From the NCBI RefSeq assembly GCF_932526225.1, contig NC_064041.1, positions 8,988,313 to 9,052,312 of the forward strand: a DNA stretch of 64,000 bases, read 5' to 3'. Under the pieces are notes generated by a model that saw nothing but the letters and a program-made list of their open reading frames with translations, did no database searches and had not been told where the DNA came from. Both the position numbers and the translations under genes were made by a program. This document shows positions 23,601 through 35,904 of the stretch, piece after piece; within the stretch, counting starts at the first letter, position 1, and the number at the start of each line of letters is the position of its first letter. Source of the DNA: Nematostella vectensis (Eukaryota > Cnidaria > Anthozoa > Actiniaria > Edwardsiidae).

Positions 23601-24467
23601 TTTGACTATGATCAAAGCGCGCAAACTCTATACTGACATACCCTTCACGCTGGCGTATAGCTTTTGACAACGGCGCTTGTATAAATGCGGCCCCCCTCCC
23701 TACTTCCCTTTTGACTACCCCTGTCTGGGATGAATGGCAATTAATGCCTCTGTTACCCATGATATTCACCAGTGGTTTTATAAGCCTTTTTACCTCATAT
23801 TTTTAAGTTGCTCTGCCTCTTTCACCTTGAGTTTTTGTAACAAACTTTGTAACACATTCCTCTGCATTTGCGCACGAAGTTCGATGTTTATGATGTCATG
23901 AAGACCTTGGTGCTCTTCCAGAATGCACAACTGGCACGCACACTCGCCACAAGTATTACAATAAAACTTCACAAACTCCTCCATATGTGAAGCCTTCTCA
24001 CATGGCGTCTCGCGGTTCAAGAAAAGTTTGTAGTCTTCTGATGTAAGTTCTTTAAGATTAGCGGTCCTGTGTCCATCCGTGAAGGAGTCGTGTGCCTCAG
24101 AGCACACATCACAGAGATGCCTTGCGCACTCAAAGCAGTGAGCCACGGCTGGATTTCCCCGCTTGCAAGGGCATTTTGCAGCCTGGTTATCATCGCTTGC
24201 ACTCGCCAGAGACAAAACTTCAAGTATCCTTGAATGAAAGCCACTGCATTCCAGTGACCCAAAATCAGAACGCTGTGGCAAATCGATTCTGGTCTTGCAC
24301 GAAGGACAGCTAAAGGTCTCTCCATCTCCCTTAAACTCTGCGCTCTTCTCAGTTAAACATTCGTTACAGAATGTGTGGAAGCACTTGAGGATCTTTGGCT
24401 CACTTGGAGTTTTGTGGCAGAGCGAGCACTCCGCCTCCTGTCTTAGACTATCAAGAATGCTTGCCAT
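20657..24467 (-). CDS. TRIM protein: RING, two B-boxes, coiled coil, filamin domain, NHL propeller (747 aa)
   Basis: Predicted E3 ubiquitin ligase or RNA-regulatory TRIM-NHL protein of the TRIM2/TRIM3/TRIM71 class. Coding exons: 24467-23794, 23395-23047, 22486-21953, 21343-20657, in phase and totalling 747 residues, close to TRIM2/3. Exon 1 has a C3HC4 RING at residues 14-56 (CSLCH, then CFHTFCNEC, then CPSC). It is followed by B-box 1 (CPCKRGN through CDVCSEAH) and B-box 2 (CEKASHMEEFVKFYCNTC through CILEEH). Exon 2 is the coiled coil. Exon 3 is an Ig-like filamin repeat (YQAIFTPKVPGKYKTEVKIN) and the start of the propeller. Exon 4 holds NHL repeats (GNPHGVAFL, KNPLGVDVDDNGRI, YPRGIAFDSVGNLIVCD). 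The start is the Met just before the RING; an upstream in-frame Met gives 84 unlikely residues. Two B-boxes favour the TRIM71/lin-41 layout, but orthology is unresolved. The exon 2 acceptor is the weakest border. Confidence 0.88.
21480..21665. repeat. 66-bp tandem repeat in TRIM intron 3
   Basis: gagtttatacgctttgtggg recurs 66 bases apart, with about two and a half units including ctgttatatgga. It lies between the TRIM exons at 21343 and 21953. A poly-G tract is just upstream at 21411-21425. Confidence 0.8.
22570..23005. repeat. GAT-rich microsatellite in TRIM intron 2
   Basis: Imperfect (GAT)n with ATA and GAC interruptions, lying between exons 2 and 3. Confidence 0.85.
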
Positions 24468-25368
24468 TTGGAGCGGAGAGCGCTCTCGCCTTGAAGAGGG
24501 AGACGGATTACCGCGTATTAGAAGAATTGTATAAAGTTTGCTTGTAGGGCCTATTTGAAAGACGCAGTTGCCTTTTGCCGGTGTATCACTTGCGCGGCGT
24601 CGCGTCGTGGTTACACAAGTCATCCATTTTTTATCAAACTGTGGTTTTCCCGTTAAGTGCGCTAAAAATGTTCTATGCAGAATAAAATTGCGAGCACAAA
24701 CTATTATATGCCTCTTCATTATTTTTGTTATCAGCCTAGTTCAGTTTGGATCATTTAAAACTTTACACATGTTTATCCGCATGACTTCTCAAGACGATGT
24801 TTTGACAAATCTTTAAATTTATAAATCAAAACATCCTGTACTCTGCATTCTCAATCAGACTTGTACACTTATATAAAGTGCCCTTATAAATATATCAACG
24901 TGTTATGTGACAATATTGGAATAAAAATAGCTTGATATGTATCCCATTTTTGTGGAAAAATTACCTAGTGCAACATATTTCTTGTTTTGCGGTAACTATC
25001 ACGCACCAGTGTTACCAAAGAAAAAAAAGCGACATTACCCCCTAACAGGAACGTTCAACAGGTGGCCAGCGGTCTTATTCAAAATATAAATATCAAGAAC
25101 AGTCAGTTTGATTTTAACCTTTTTAAAATATCGTGCGTTTCCCTATCTAACTAACTTTCCAAATCACGTAAAGAAATGACATGTTGGGCACTAACAGAGT
25201 AATAATTAAAAGAAAATAATATGCCAACACGATATTATACACACCAGACCAAAATGCACACCAGCCTGGGTTACCTGTGCTTCTTACGGTGACGACATAG
25301 ACATCCGTCCGCGCAAATGTATGGTATTGGTCACCCTATGGTAGGTCAGCGGTTTGCCGATTTCCAAA
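24468..25368. other. Divergent intergenic region between TRIM and GTF3C5 genes
   Basis: About 900 bases between two start codons pointing in opposite directions. It should contain both 5' UTRs and promoters. No specific element recognised. Confidence 0.5.
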
Positions 25369-28300
25369 ATGGCGGACGGCGAGGAGGAAAAAATGGCGGC
25401 AGATTTGAGTGATAGTGTCGAAGCTAATTGTCGAGTGGTGTACAACACATCACGGATTATTGGTGTAGAGTTCCCTGGAGTTGTACGGAACACCGATAAA
25501 ATGCTACAAGCACTAGGAGGAGAGGCGGAGGTAAGATAAAATGTTTGCCAAAGTTAAGTTTAACCCAGACTTTATTCTGCGATTACTCTTTCGCTGTAAA
25601 ATTTCTTAAGTTATATATGCATCTGTTGGTAAATACCTGTATGAGAAGCTTTAAATGGATACTGATACCCTGGTACGTGAAATAAAAGATGCAAGTGTTT
25701 GTGAGATAAGGCAGTATTAAAGCAAAAAATAACAATGTGTTAAAGAACGTTTTTCTAATGTTTATAATTATTTTGCCTTTCCTTTTTTTTGAGGTTGCAA
25801 GGGCTGTCTTGGATCCCCATCAAAGAATAAAAGTGAATTTCCGTCCTGCCGATATAAATTCCAAGTGTCTCTATGGCGACCGGCATGCGACCCCTAATCT
25901 TCTTTTAAGTGTTAAACGGCGACAGAGTAAGGACAACAAAGGTTATGAGTATAAACAAGAGGTCCTTGGTGTAGTAGATACAACATTTAAGTAAGTACGG
26001 TGTTTTTTTAAATTATTATTAATCTTATATTTGCTTTTACAGTAACATTTAAAAACATGCTTTATCCTTTGTGAAAAGTTTTAACACAAAACTGTGAAAG
26101 AAGCCAATGTTTCAGGAGAAATCTGTTTTTTTTTAAAATACTACAGCTGTGACAGCCCTCAAAATATGAGTGTGCGGGCACAAAACAAAAACATTAAGAA
26201 ATGACGTGGGGCATAGCCACGTCCCTACTGGTCATTTCCTTATAAACTTTAAAAAATAATGGAGTGCATGTACCCCAGTGCCCCACCCCCTGCTACTTAA
26301 CAGACCATAGTCTTTCAACACCAGGTAGTGGTGTTGAAAAGAGGCCATCCTAAACTTGATCCTCATGGTTTTACCTGAGTACATGAAATTATTATTAAAT
26401 TTTGACTCTTTATTTTAAAATGCACAAAACACCAAAACTTATACAATCATACAACGTTTTCCAGGATCCTTTGCTTTTAAATGTAAATGAAAATATACAA
26501 AAATGCGGCCTATATTTTAAATAGATTAGCAACAAATAGGTGGCGGGCCTCTTATCGCAAATGGTCCAGGAACACTTCTGAAGCCTGTCTTGGAAACATC
26601 AAAAGTCATTTTAATACTGTCAACAAAAATTAATTTTTGAGGTTTTCCACACTATTTCTTTCAGGTTTGATAATTTGGTAGATTTCCAGTATGTGTCACA
26701 TGAAATGAAAGATCCTTTGGACCAAGTGCGAGGGATAGAAATACTCAATGAAGAGCAACCACTCCTTGTACTTCCACCAGTATTCTCACGCATAGAAAAA
26801 CCAGTACCTTACAATTTCAAGCCTAACATCTTGGCGGGCTGGCAGCCGGCATCGAGCCAAGCTACCACAGATGAGCAGGAGGGGTCAGTACAAGTGATGT
26901 TGGCTGGGGGGGCTGTGGGGAGGCTGGGGGTGTGGGGACTGGGGGACACACACTATGCTGATTTTTTTGTATTAAAAAAACTCTTTTTCTCCTTCGCTGA
27001 TTACCAAGGATCTTGAACTGCTTCATTTATTACAACATTTTTTGTTATAAGTTGCACGCTTGCACCTTTTTCCTTTTATCTGATTGCTAGTCGATAGCTT
27101 CAAGGAGAGCCTTGAAGAATACAGTGATGACTAAACTATTGCAACATTTTCTGCGGCAAAATCATGGCACCACAGGACCTGTCTAAGGGTCTGTATACGA
27201 GTGAGAGTATAAATTAAAACTATTTCTCTCAAATAATCATCAGTTGGTGGCAATTTCCATTATGGTGGTGGGCTAGAAGTTCCATTGCAGATGTGTTATT
27301 ACACCTAACAAATAACCAATAAAACTAACAGTATCTTTAAGGTGGGACTAAAGGCAAACTAAGCAAAAAGCTTTTGTCGTATTTTATACGACAAGAACTT
27401 GAATTACTAGTTGTGCAATAATGTACCACACGCTGGGTTAGCGCATTTCTAGTTGATCACCAACAAATTGAAGATAAATGGTCAACCCAGATAACTGGCG
27501 CCCCTTTTGTTAGCGGTACTCATTAATAGACTTGCTGATGAGTGGAGCACCAGGCTTAAATACGTGGACGACGCTACAGTTATTGAATTCATACCCCGCA
27601 ATTCCCCAAGCTACCTGCCAATTGTCATCTTCGGCATCAGTCACTACGCAACACAACAAAACATGCAACCTCACCCAAAATAATGTAAAAAAATGCATAA
27701 TCAGTCAACGGTTTTAAGCCCCCTCTCAATTGGCAGTTATGTTATAGAGCGGGTTTCAAACTATAAGCTATTAGGTGTTTCCATCTCGGATGATCTGTCA
27801 TGGAATTTACATTGTGAAACCATATTCAAGAAAGCAATGAATCATATCTACCTTCGGGTGCTGAAGAAGAGTGGTCTTGCCCCCAAAGACCTAATCACAG
27901 TTTACGCACCACTCTTGAGTACGCCTCCTCAGCATGGGCTGCGCTGCCAAATTACCTCAGTGACCTGCTTGAGTCTGCACAGAGGAAGGCCATGCGCATT
28001 ATCCTCCCTGGTGTTGCCTACGAGGATGCCCTACTCCGTACGAATCTCGAACCAGTGCTCTCGAAGAGAGGTGGCATGCCAGAACTTTGTTCATAGCTGT
28101 AAAGCCAGAGGTCTTCTGTCTGGGATCTTCAAGAAGCCGATAGTGACAGGTCACAATTACAAGCTTAGATCGGGTTCACAGTCGTGCCATGCCTCCCTGT
28201 GCAGAACCAATAGGTTTAACAAATTTATTAAAGTATCAATGAATATTGTGTTGTTATTATTAGTAGTTGCTATTTGTTGCTGACAACCTGTAATTCAGTT

Positions 28301-28693
28301 ACGACTGCAATTGGTTATTAAAAACGATTGATTATTTGATACTATAAAGAGACATGCCAACTCACTACCACCAATGGTTGACTAACCACTGACGGCAACT
28401 CAGCCAACAGTGGTGGCAAATTCGTTGGTGATGTGTTGACTTGAAATCATTAATGGTGGAAGTGGAAATGCATAGTGGATGATGGCTGGCATATTTTTAT
28501 ACCTAACTGTGTGCTGTTATTGATTATTGTGTTTTGTAAATGTAGCTCGAAGATGGCACAGGGTAGGAACAGAAATACATATGCCATGGCAGTTACTTTT
28601 GAGCACCCCAGTGTACCAGTATCCCCTCACCCAAAGGTACAGTAGCTCTGGTGTGAATGTATGGTATAACTTCTTGTAAAAAAGGTTTTAATA

Positions 28694-28736
<43 letters not shown>

Positions 28737-31700
28737 TAACATTTACAAAACAATAACAATAATTGTAATCTTATAATTCAGCAGCTTATATTATATCATC
28801 TCAAAAAACCCTAAAATTTAGGTTGAATATGCAGTAGGTTGGTAAAACTGATAAATGTGGTAACCTCAAAAGTTCTTAGGGACAACTCAGGTTTATTGAA
28901 TGCTTCTTTCTATTATAATGAATGAAACAGATTATGTTGTTTTACTTTTTTTTTATTTTCCTAAGTACAAAGATACAGGTTATTACTATACTGTACATCG
29001 CATAATGTAGTAAACCTAATTCACTAATTTCTAAATTCCTATAAAGAACCTTCTTTATTATGTGGATTATCATAAAAAAGAGTCTGTCATGACTAAGTAG
29101 GTTTTACTACAAGCATGTAAACTTATGTCATAACTAAAATTCTCAACAACTGTGTGACTATTTCTTCAGGCTTTGGAATCACTCTCTGCAATTCCTGACA
29201 ACAAGCTAGAGGAGATCAAGCGCTTGTTTAATAATCGGCCCATCTGGTCCCGTACTGCCCTTGCCCATCACTTGTCGAGCTTCAAGGTGACCCAGCATTG
29301 GACAAAGCAGCTTCTGGCTTGTGTCGCATACTACTACATTAATGGACCTTGGAGGACCTTGTGGGTCAAGTTCGGCTACAACCCGGCCAAAGACCCAAGC
29401 GCAAAGATGTGAGTGTCAGCTTTAAGCTATACTCTGTTTTGTCCTTAACCTTCCCATTTGCTTTGGTTGTCTGATAATGTTTGTACCTGGAGACCCCTCT
29501 ACCCCTTTATTATAAGGAATACCCTCTTGAAAGGCAGACCCCTTTCCCTCTCTTGTAAGACAGACCCCTTTCCCTATTGTAAGACAGACCCCTTCCCCCC
29601 TCTTGTAAGACAGACCCCTTTTTCCCCCTCTTGTAAGGCAGATCCCTTTCCCTCTCTTGTAAGACAGACCCCTTTTTCTCTCTCTTGTAAGACAGACCCC
29701 TTTTTCTCCCTCTTGTAAGACAGACCCCTTTTTCTCCCTCTTGTAAGACAGACCTGTTTTCCCCCTTTTCCTTCTCAGTACAAACAAAAAGAGTTGGGTC
29801 AGGGGGGGGGGATGCGCAGTCATAGGTATCATTATATTTGAAGATTCCTTAATAAGAAATTACCCACTATTTGGCCGCCAAGGGGGGTGCGTGTGAACCC
29901 TGTGCACCCCCTGTGTTCGCGCCTGGAGTTGTATTATTTTTCAATCTCCAACAGACCTAGTCTTCATCCCTTGATTGACTTGATTTTCTTATCATCCCCC
30001 CTCCCATCCCCTTCTAGATATCAAGTTCTTGATTATCGCATTGGTGCCCGAAAAGAGGGTCGGGATCTACCCATTCCATGGAAAAGAAACCCATTTCTTA
30101 AACTGCAAAGCAAGAGGAAGCCGCTACGACAACCTCAACACAAGGTACGATTATAAACATTATCCCCCCCCCCTACCTTTTCACGACTAACCACACCCTA
30201 GATATCCCTACTACGAATTGCCTTATGTTACTTTACTAAGGTGACGGTCAATGTTTTAAAATGTATAAAGTAGTATATGACGAGTGCTTAACAGTTTTTT
30301 TTTTCAATAAGAAGTTTTTGTCGTCCCAAAGCAACAGTACGTAGTTAAAATTTGCATACGGCAACTTTGAAATAAAATAGCTTTTCAATGAAACATGGTG
30401 CACCGTGATGATTCGAATAATCGCCCGGGTATTTAATTTCTCAGGTCTTTGGAGGGGTGGGGAGGGGGGGCGTTTATTACATTTAGACGGAATATACCAG
30501 ATTCTGAATCAATTAAGAACAAAACTTTATTTGCGATTAACTGAAACGACAGTACTTTCATCGAGGAAATTTCAATGTTTCTAAATCGTTGACAATATCA
30601 TTGTAATGTGAAGATTTCAATGCGAGCTAAATAAAATAAAGATTTACACCATTCAAGTGGTTCTTTTGTTGGGATGTTTTTTTGTGGGGAGGGAGCGCTT
30701 ATTCCACAATTCGAGGTCGAAAGGGGGCGCTAATTGGGGACGGGGCGCTTATTCCACAATTCGAGGTCGAAAGGGGGCGCTAATTGGGGACGGGGCGCTT
30801 ATTCCACAATTCGAGGTCGAAGGGGGGCGCTAATTGGGGACGGGGCGCTTATTCCACAATTCGAGGTCGAAGGGGGGCGCTAATTGGGGACGGGGCGCTT
30901 ATTCCACAATTCGAGGTCGAATGGGGGCGCTAATTGGGGACGGGGCGCTTATTCCACAATTCGAGGTCGAAGGGGGGCGCTCATTAAAGGAGGGCGCTTA
31001 TTCGAATCATTACGGTAGTAAAATAAGACACCTTTTTGAAGATCGATATGGGCTGGTGGAAGAGGTATTGCGTTTCTCGCAGATGGTGGTCGCTCATTTT
31101 TCCGCCTAAAGACAATAGTATGGTTTTGTTTTTGAGGCCCGAACATAGAGTAATGCGTGGATGGGAGGCTGTCCTCTTGGATGCCTTTGGCCAGCCTTTG
31201 TATTTCTCTCGGTACGCCGTCTGATTCAAATCATTACATCTTGCGGGGTTGTAGAAGGGGGTGGGGCACCCCCATATTTTCCAAAGTTATAAGGAAATGA
31301 CCAGTAGGAGCGTGGCTGTGCCCCCAATATTTTCTCAATGTTTCTGTATTGTGCCCCTCCAATATTTCGAGGCCTGCTACGGCACTGGCTTGAGGAAATA
31401 GAGACAAAGAAAATCAATTTAGTTTAGGAACGCCATCAGCCAAGTCGCTAGCGTTCTGACTGGTTTTGTTAGTGGTTTGAACTCATAGTTAATACTCTAG
31501 GCCCCATGCTTTCTTTACCCAAGTTTTTGGTTAAAAGCGGGTATTCGTGCCATGGCACTTGGGGATAGGGGGACATAAAAGGGGGATAATGGTTGTGATA
31601 CGGGTAGAGGTAGGTGGCAGGGGTGAGGGCGGGAAATTGTGGGGATAATGCTACAGTGAGTGGAGTTTGACTGTAAGGAGTGTACAGGATAGTGATGCAG

Positions 31701-32971
31701 TTGTTCTTACCATGGCGTATACGGTGAATGGGAAGATTAAGAAGGAGTTATTAGGTAGGGGAGGTATAGACCGGAAAACGAAAAGGCTGATAAGGGGTAA
31801 GGTGGACATGCTGGTGGAGAAAGAAGTGAGTTAAAATATAATAAAAACAACAAAAGTTAAAAAGCATGCACCTAAATGTATAATAAATGACGGTAAATAA
31901 GGAATACAATATTTCATAGAGCTCTTTGAAAGGTTAAGCAGCCTCACGTGTGTTCTAGTACAGGGTTTATCATCAGGAGGTAAGACCAAGTACTAGTCAA
32001 ATGCAAAGAGGAGAATGGAAACTGGGAGCAGAGGGATGTTAAGGGGAGAAGGAAAGATGGAGATGCCTCTAAGGAAAAAGTTCGCATTTGAGACCAGTAT
32101 GAAAGTCACAGACTTAGCTCGGACTACGTTTAACCAGAGCGATATGTTCACAGAGTGAGATAGGCCCAGCGTCGTCTGCTTCCCAGGACCTTCCTTCAGA
32201 TGTCCCATACGTCTTCTCTGCCAACAAGCTGCCGACACAGAAACAGATGTTCTACCAGCTTTGCGACCTTCACGTGTCTGAGATACAAGCTCTAGTCTCC
32301 GCCAATGATGGACAGGTAAGTTGCCATGGCAGCCATAGAACCTACCTTACCTTATGACTTAAAGCCGCATTGTCACCAGTTTAATTCTGGAGGTCCGACG
32401 GAAACCTCAACCGTTAAAAGACAAAAGAATCTATTAGAATTCGAGATATTTAACAGGCCATCCGCTCTAAATTACCAATCACATCCTCAAAACAACTTCC
32501 AATAGACACACTGCTTCCAATATTTTGAAATATTTTTCGCGACCGGAAGTAAACTGGTGACAATGCGGCTTTAATGAGATTTTCTTTAATATATCAACTC
32601 CATCTTCACAGGAGACCGAGTGTTTAGAGCGTGAGGGCTGGTGTCTTCCGGGCACGCTAGATAAAATCCGAGACATACTCGTCGAGAAGACAGTCCAGAT
32701 TGCCGCACAATCCACCGACGACGATTCGAGTTCAATGGCCGAGGACCAGGCCAGCCCGTGGGGGAAGGACACGGGCCAGGCTAGCCCCTGGGAGGGAACA
32801 GAGAGTAATCCGTGGGGGGAAGGGCAGGGAGAATTGTGGGGAGGTAACACCGAGGTGAAAAGCTTCTTCGAGATGCTGGAGGGTGATGACGATGTTGACG
32901 CGTACGAGATATTCGGTGACGAGGACGGGGATAATGGAGATGAAAATGATGACGATAATGGCAATATTTGA
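25369..32971 (+). CDS. GTF3C5: General transcription factor 3C polypeptide 5 (TFIIIC63 subunit), 507 aa
   Basis: Subunit of TFIIIC, which recognises the A and B boxes of tRNA-type genes for RNA polymerase III. Eight exons with agreeing phases: 25369-25530, 25794-25990, 26665-26883, 28546-28636, 29170-29408, 30018-30144, 32187-32315, 32612-32971. They give 507 residues against about 519 in human. Family blocks: GVEFPGVVRNTDKMLQALGG in exon 1; VDFQYVSHEM and the LPPVFSRIEKPVPYNF segment in exon 3; RPIWSRTALAHHL and INGPWRTLWVKFGYNPAKDP in exon 5; YQVLDYRIG in exon 6; KQMFYQLCDLHVSEIQ in exon 7; REGWCLPGTLDKIRD in exon 8. The C-terminus is acidic, as in the family, and runs directly into a GAT microsatellite. 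The ATG at 25369 is in the common GCC-poor AAAATGGCGG context and precedes the conserved block. Confidence 0.93.
26185..26305. repeat. Dispersed repeat copy A (inverted relative to 31240)
   Basis: Contains ctactggtcatttccttata and tgccccaccccctgctac. The reverse complement of 31240-31315 shares both stretches. It lies in GTF3C5 intron 2. Confidence 0.65.
27420..28240 (+). pseudogene. Decayed non-LTR retrotransposon (LINE) reverse transcriptase fragment
   Basis: In GTF3C5 intron 3. A frame near 27530-27660 reads RLADEWSTRLKYVDDATVIE, containing the YVDD catalytic motif of reverse transcriptases. Then, from 27693, SNYKLLGVSISDDLSW and KAMNHIYLRVLKKSGL match the C-terminal RT/thumb region of CR1/L2-type LINEs. 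Continuing in other frames, EYASSAWAALPNYLSDLLES and RKAMRIILPG follow. Several frameshifts and stops show that it is dead; both the 5' part and the endonuclease are absent. Confidence 0.7.
28690..28735. repeat. (AAT)n microsatellite
   Basis: About fifteen AAT units in GTF3C5 intron 4. Confidence 0.9.
29525..29760. repeat. ~25-bp minisatellite (CTCTTGTAAGACAGACCCCTTT)n
   Basis: About nine to ten units of variable pyrimidine length in GTF3C5 intron 5. The minus strand reads as a repetitive open frame, which is an artefact. Confidence 0.9.
30688..30990. repeat. 50-bp tandem repeat, six copies
   Basis: Unit cggggcgcttattccacaat + tcgaggtcgaaagggggcgc + taattgggga, almost identical between copies, in GTF3C5 intron 6. 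The near identity suggests recent expansion. Confidence 0.92.
31240..31400. repeat. Dispersed repeat copy B
   Basis: ccaaagttataaggaaatga and the gtggggcacccccatatt segment match copy A at 26185 in inverted orientation. It lies in GTF3C5 intron 6. Confidence 0.6.
32359..32574. mobile_element. TTAA-flanked MITE (piggyBac-like), 208 bp plus target duplications
   Basis: TTAA at 32359-32362 and 32571-32574 flanks an element starting AGCCGCATTGTCACCAGTTT and ending in its exact reverse complement. A TTAA duplication is the piggyBac hallmark. It is in GTF3C5 intron 7, and a truncated relative is at 50297-50497. Confidence 0.85.
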
Positions 32972-32984
32972 TGATTATGATGTT

Positions 32985-33560
<576 letters not shown>

Positions 33561-34050
33561 TGGTGGTGGTGGTGGCTGGTGATAGTTCTTATAATAATAA
33601 AGATGGCAATAAAAACGACCGCAGCGATGGTGATTATAAAGACGTCTCGAAGCGCTTGAATTTATTCTCCTTAGAGCCTACCGTATGTAGACTATAATTA
33701 TATTGACGACGATGGTGGCGATTAAGACGATTATTATGATAATTATAATTGTCAATTTTATGGTCATACGAATGTATATAAAATCCGTTTGTTATTTTGT
33801 AAATAGATAGGTAATAAATATACCCTGAGTTTTGAAGTTTGCGTGGTCATTTGCATTTTTTGTGAATTGGTAAGGACTGACGAGAGTCGGTTGTCGTCAA
33901 AGGCCGCGCAAACGAGGGGGGGGGGGGGGGTGTTATTAAGCTCAAAAAAGCTTAAAAACACCCCGAGGCGATTGCGTCGGTGTAACTGCCATATTCTAGA
34001 AGCTTTGCCCAGGGATGGGCAAGGGAGTGGAACAGGGGGACTGCACCACA

Positions 34051-34311
34051 CAGGGTCGGACCCAGGATTTCAAAATAGGGGGTAGATAATGGCCGGATAG
34101 GCGGCCTGTAACCGATCCAGTGGTTCTTGGTACGTCACATAGATCTTACAATACTTTACTCTAAATTGAATTTGTCGCGTCTGCAAAGTCAAGCATGCGA
34201 TGGAACATGAACAGTACCTTCTCCGTAGTTTCTTCAAACAAAGTGAATTTTTTTTGGCTCAAAAAGGGGGGTTGATATCCACCCAATCCACCTCCCCTTA
34301 TCCGCCCCTGC
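34051..34311. mobile_element. MITE with GGGGCGGA-type termini
   Basis: It starts cagggtcggacccagga and ends tatccgcccctg, imperfect inverted ends of the same style as the elements at 19834 and 63101. Confidence 0.5.
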
Positions 34312-34319
34312 CGCAAGAA

Positions 34320-35480
34320 GGCGGTTTTCTCTACTGGATAATTGCTAAATTTATACTTCGAGCATATGGTATTTGTTATCATTTTTTTTTTAAATTACTT
34401 AAATATCATATTGTTATTTTAATTTTACTTGTTTATTTCAATCATTTTTTTATCATATTTTTCAAATATAATACAAGAATAAAAAAAAAAAAATGCTTCC
34501 CGCGTTGGTTCAACGCTAATCTAGGCGGGGAATTCGTAATGAATAGATAAATAAGAGATGAATCTGCCCTTGTTATAATATGTATCATTCATACCTGAAA
34601 ATATCCATTACTGGATTCTAAAAACAAGAAACTCGCAACAAAGACACTCAAAAACAGGCATCCCTCCATATCTGTAACGTGTATTTTAAGCGGTTTTATT
34701 TACGTTCTTAGCAAATTTCGTTGTTTTATGTTCAGTCGTTACTGTAAGACTTGTATGACATTGCTCCCCATAGTTAGGCCATCTATCTCCTTAATAAAAG
34801 CTTTTCGTGGGATTTACAGATAAGGTAAAAATTGATGACTATCTATTCTGTCTCATAAATTGCTCATTTTACACTAGCAGACTGTAAATGAGAATCATTA
34901 GAAGTTTCTACAAAACGATATTGATTCACTTAGCTAGTATATCGTAGCGTGCTTTTGCTGCTATTTCAATCTCTTGATTTCTTCGAATGGTCTTCAATAA
35001 GGTGAGAAATGAGTTTCATTTATTTTTCTTTTCGTTTTTTTTTTCGCGAAATATCTTTTACAAAGGGTACCTTTTTCGTTGATTTATTATCAATTTCGTT
35101 GTAGCTTTTCTTCTTATTATTTTTTAATGATCTGATTATTTCGTATTTTGTTCCGCTGGTTTAGTCTTTCTCAAACGAACCCGTTCGTTGCTTTGAAAGA
35201 CAATGATTTTTAACGGTTGATTTTTACTTATAAGTATTTTTATTTTTAAGTATTTGTCTTCTTGGGCCTATAACACACATTTCTTCCTGCAAATAGTCAT
35301 GGAATTTAAAGCGCCGTATTTCCATTTTATGTTTTTGTTACTGGAATGTATATAGTTATCGCCCATGTCTTTCTTATATTACATTTTTTGCGTTTTTTTT
35401 TTATTTCAATTGTCTTGTAAAACCCCTTCATATAATTTAAATATGGTAATACCTTTTTTAATGCTTCGAGCCTATTTTGT
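34320..35480. other. AT-rich interval, nothing recognised
   Basis: Long A and T runs, with no supported coding exon. Confidence 0.5.
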
Positions 35481-35488
35481 CGAGTCAC

Positions 35489-35590
35489 TAGCCTGCGTGA
35501 CAAGCGCTCTTTGGAGTTTCGAGCGAACCATATTCCTCGCTCTTCTCTATTCTTGCTGAAACTCCACAGAAACGCTTGCTACGCAGGCTA
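35489..35590. mobile_element. Foldback MITE, about 100 bp
   Basis: TAGCCTGCGTgacAAGCG-N-TGGAGTTTC at the left and GAAACTCCA-N-CGCTTgctACGCAGGCTA at the right are imperfect inverted arms of about 33 bases. Confidence 0.8.
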
Positions 35591-35904
35591 ACGAGTGGCT
35601 TGCCTCAAGGAGGACTATAGGGGTCTTACCCCGATGAAAATCGATATTTTTCGGTTTCTTGCCGACGATATTAAACAGATACCTTAGCCTCCTGGCAACC
35701 GTCATTCAAATCCTAAAAGACTTTTCAGTCAAAGACTGAAACAGCTGGAACATCGCGCCAATTAAACATAGCCAAATGCAATAAGTTCTTTTCGCGGTTA
35801 GAAACACGAAATTGGGAGGCCTGTGGATTTACACCAACGAGAGGCTCAAACGGGGATGTTTTGGCGGAAATGCTATGAAGTGTTAAGTTTTACGAAATTA
35901 TTGC

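Noticed and set aside
24468-24719. Upstream 84-codon extension of the TRIM protein
   Set aside because: The Met at 24467 sits 13 residues before the RING, as usual in the family, and the extension has no domain.
29422-29832. 136-codon repetitive minus-strand frame
   Set aside because: It is the complement of the ~25-bp minisatellite in GTF3C5 intron 5.
31712-31834. 40-codon frame MAYTVNGKIKKELLGRGG-type within GTF3C5 intron 6
   Set aside because: Basic and tidy but too short, with no homology I recognise and no exon borders fitting the host gene.
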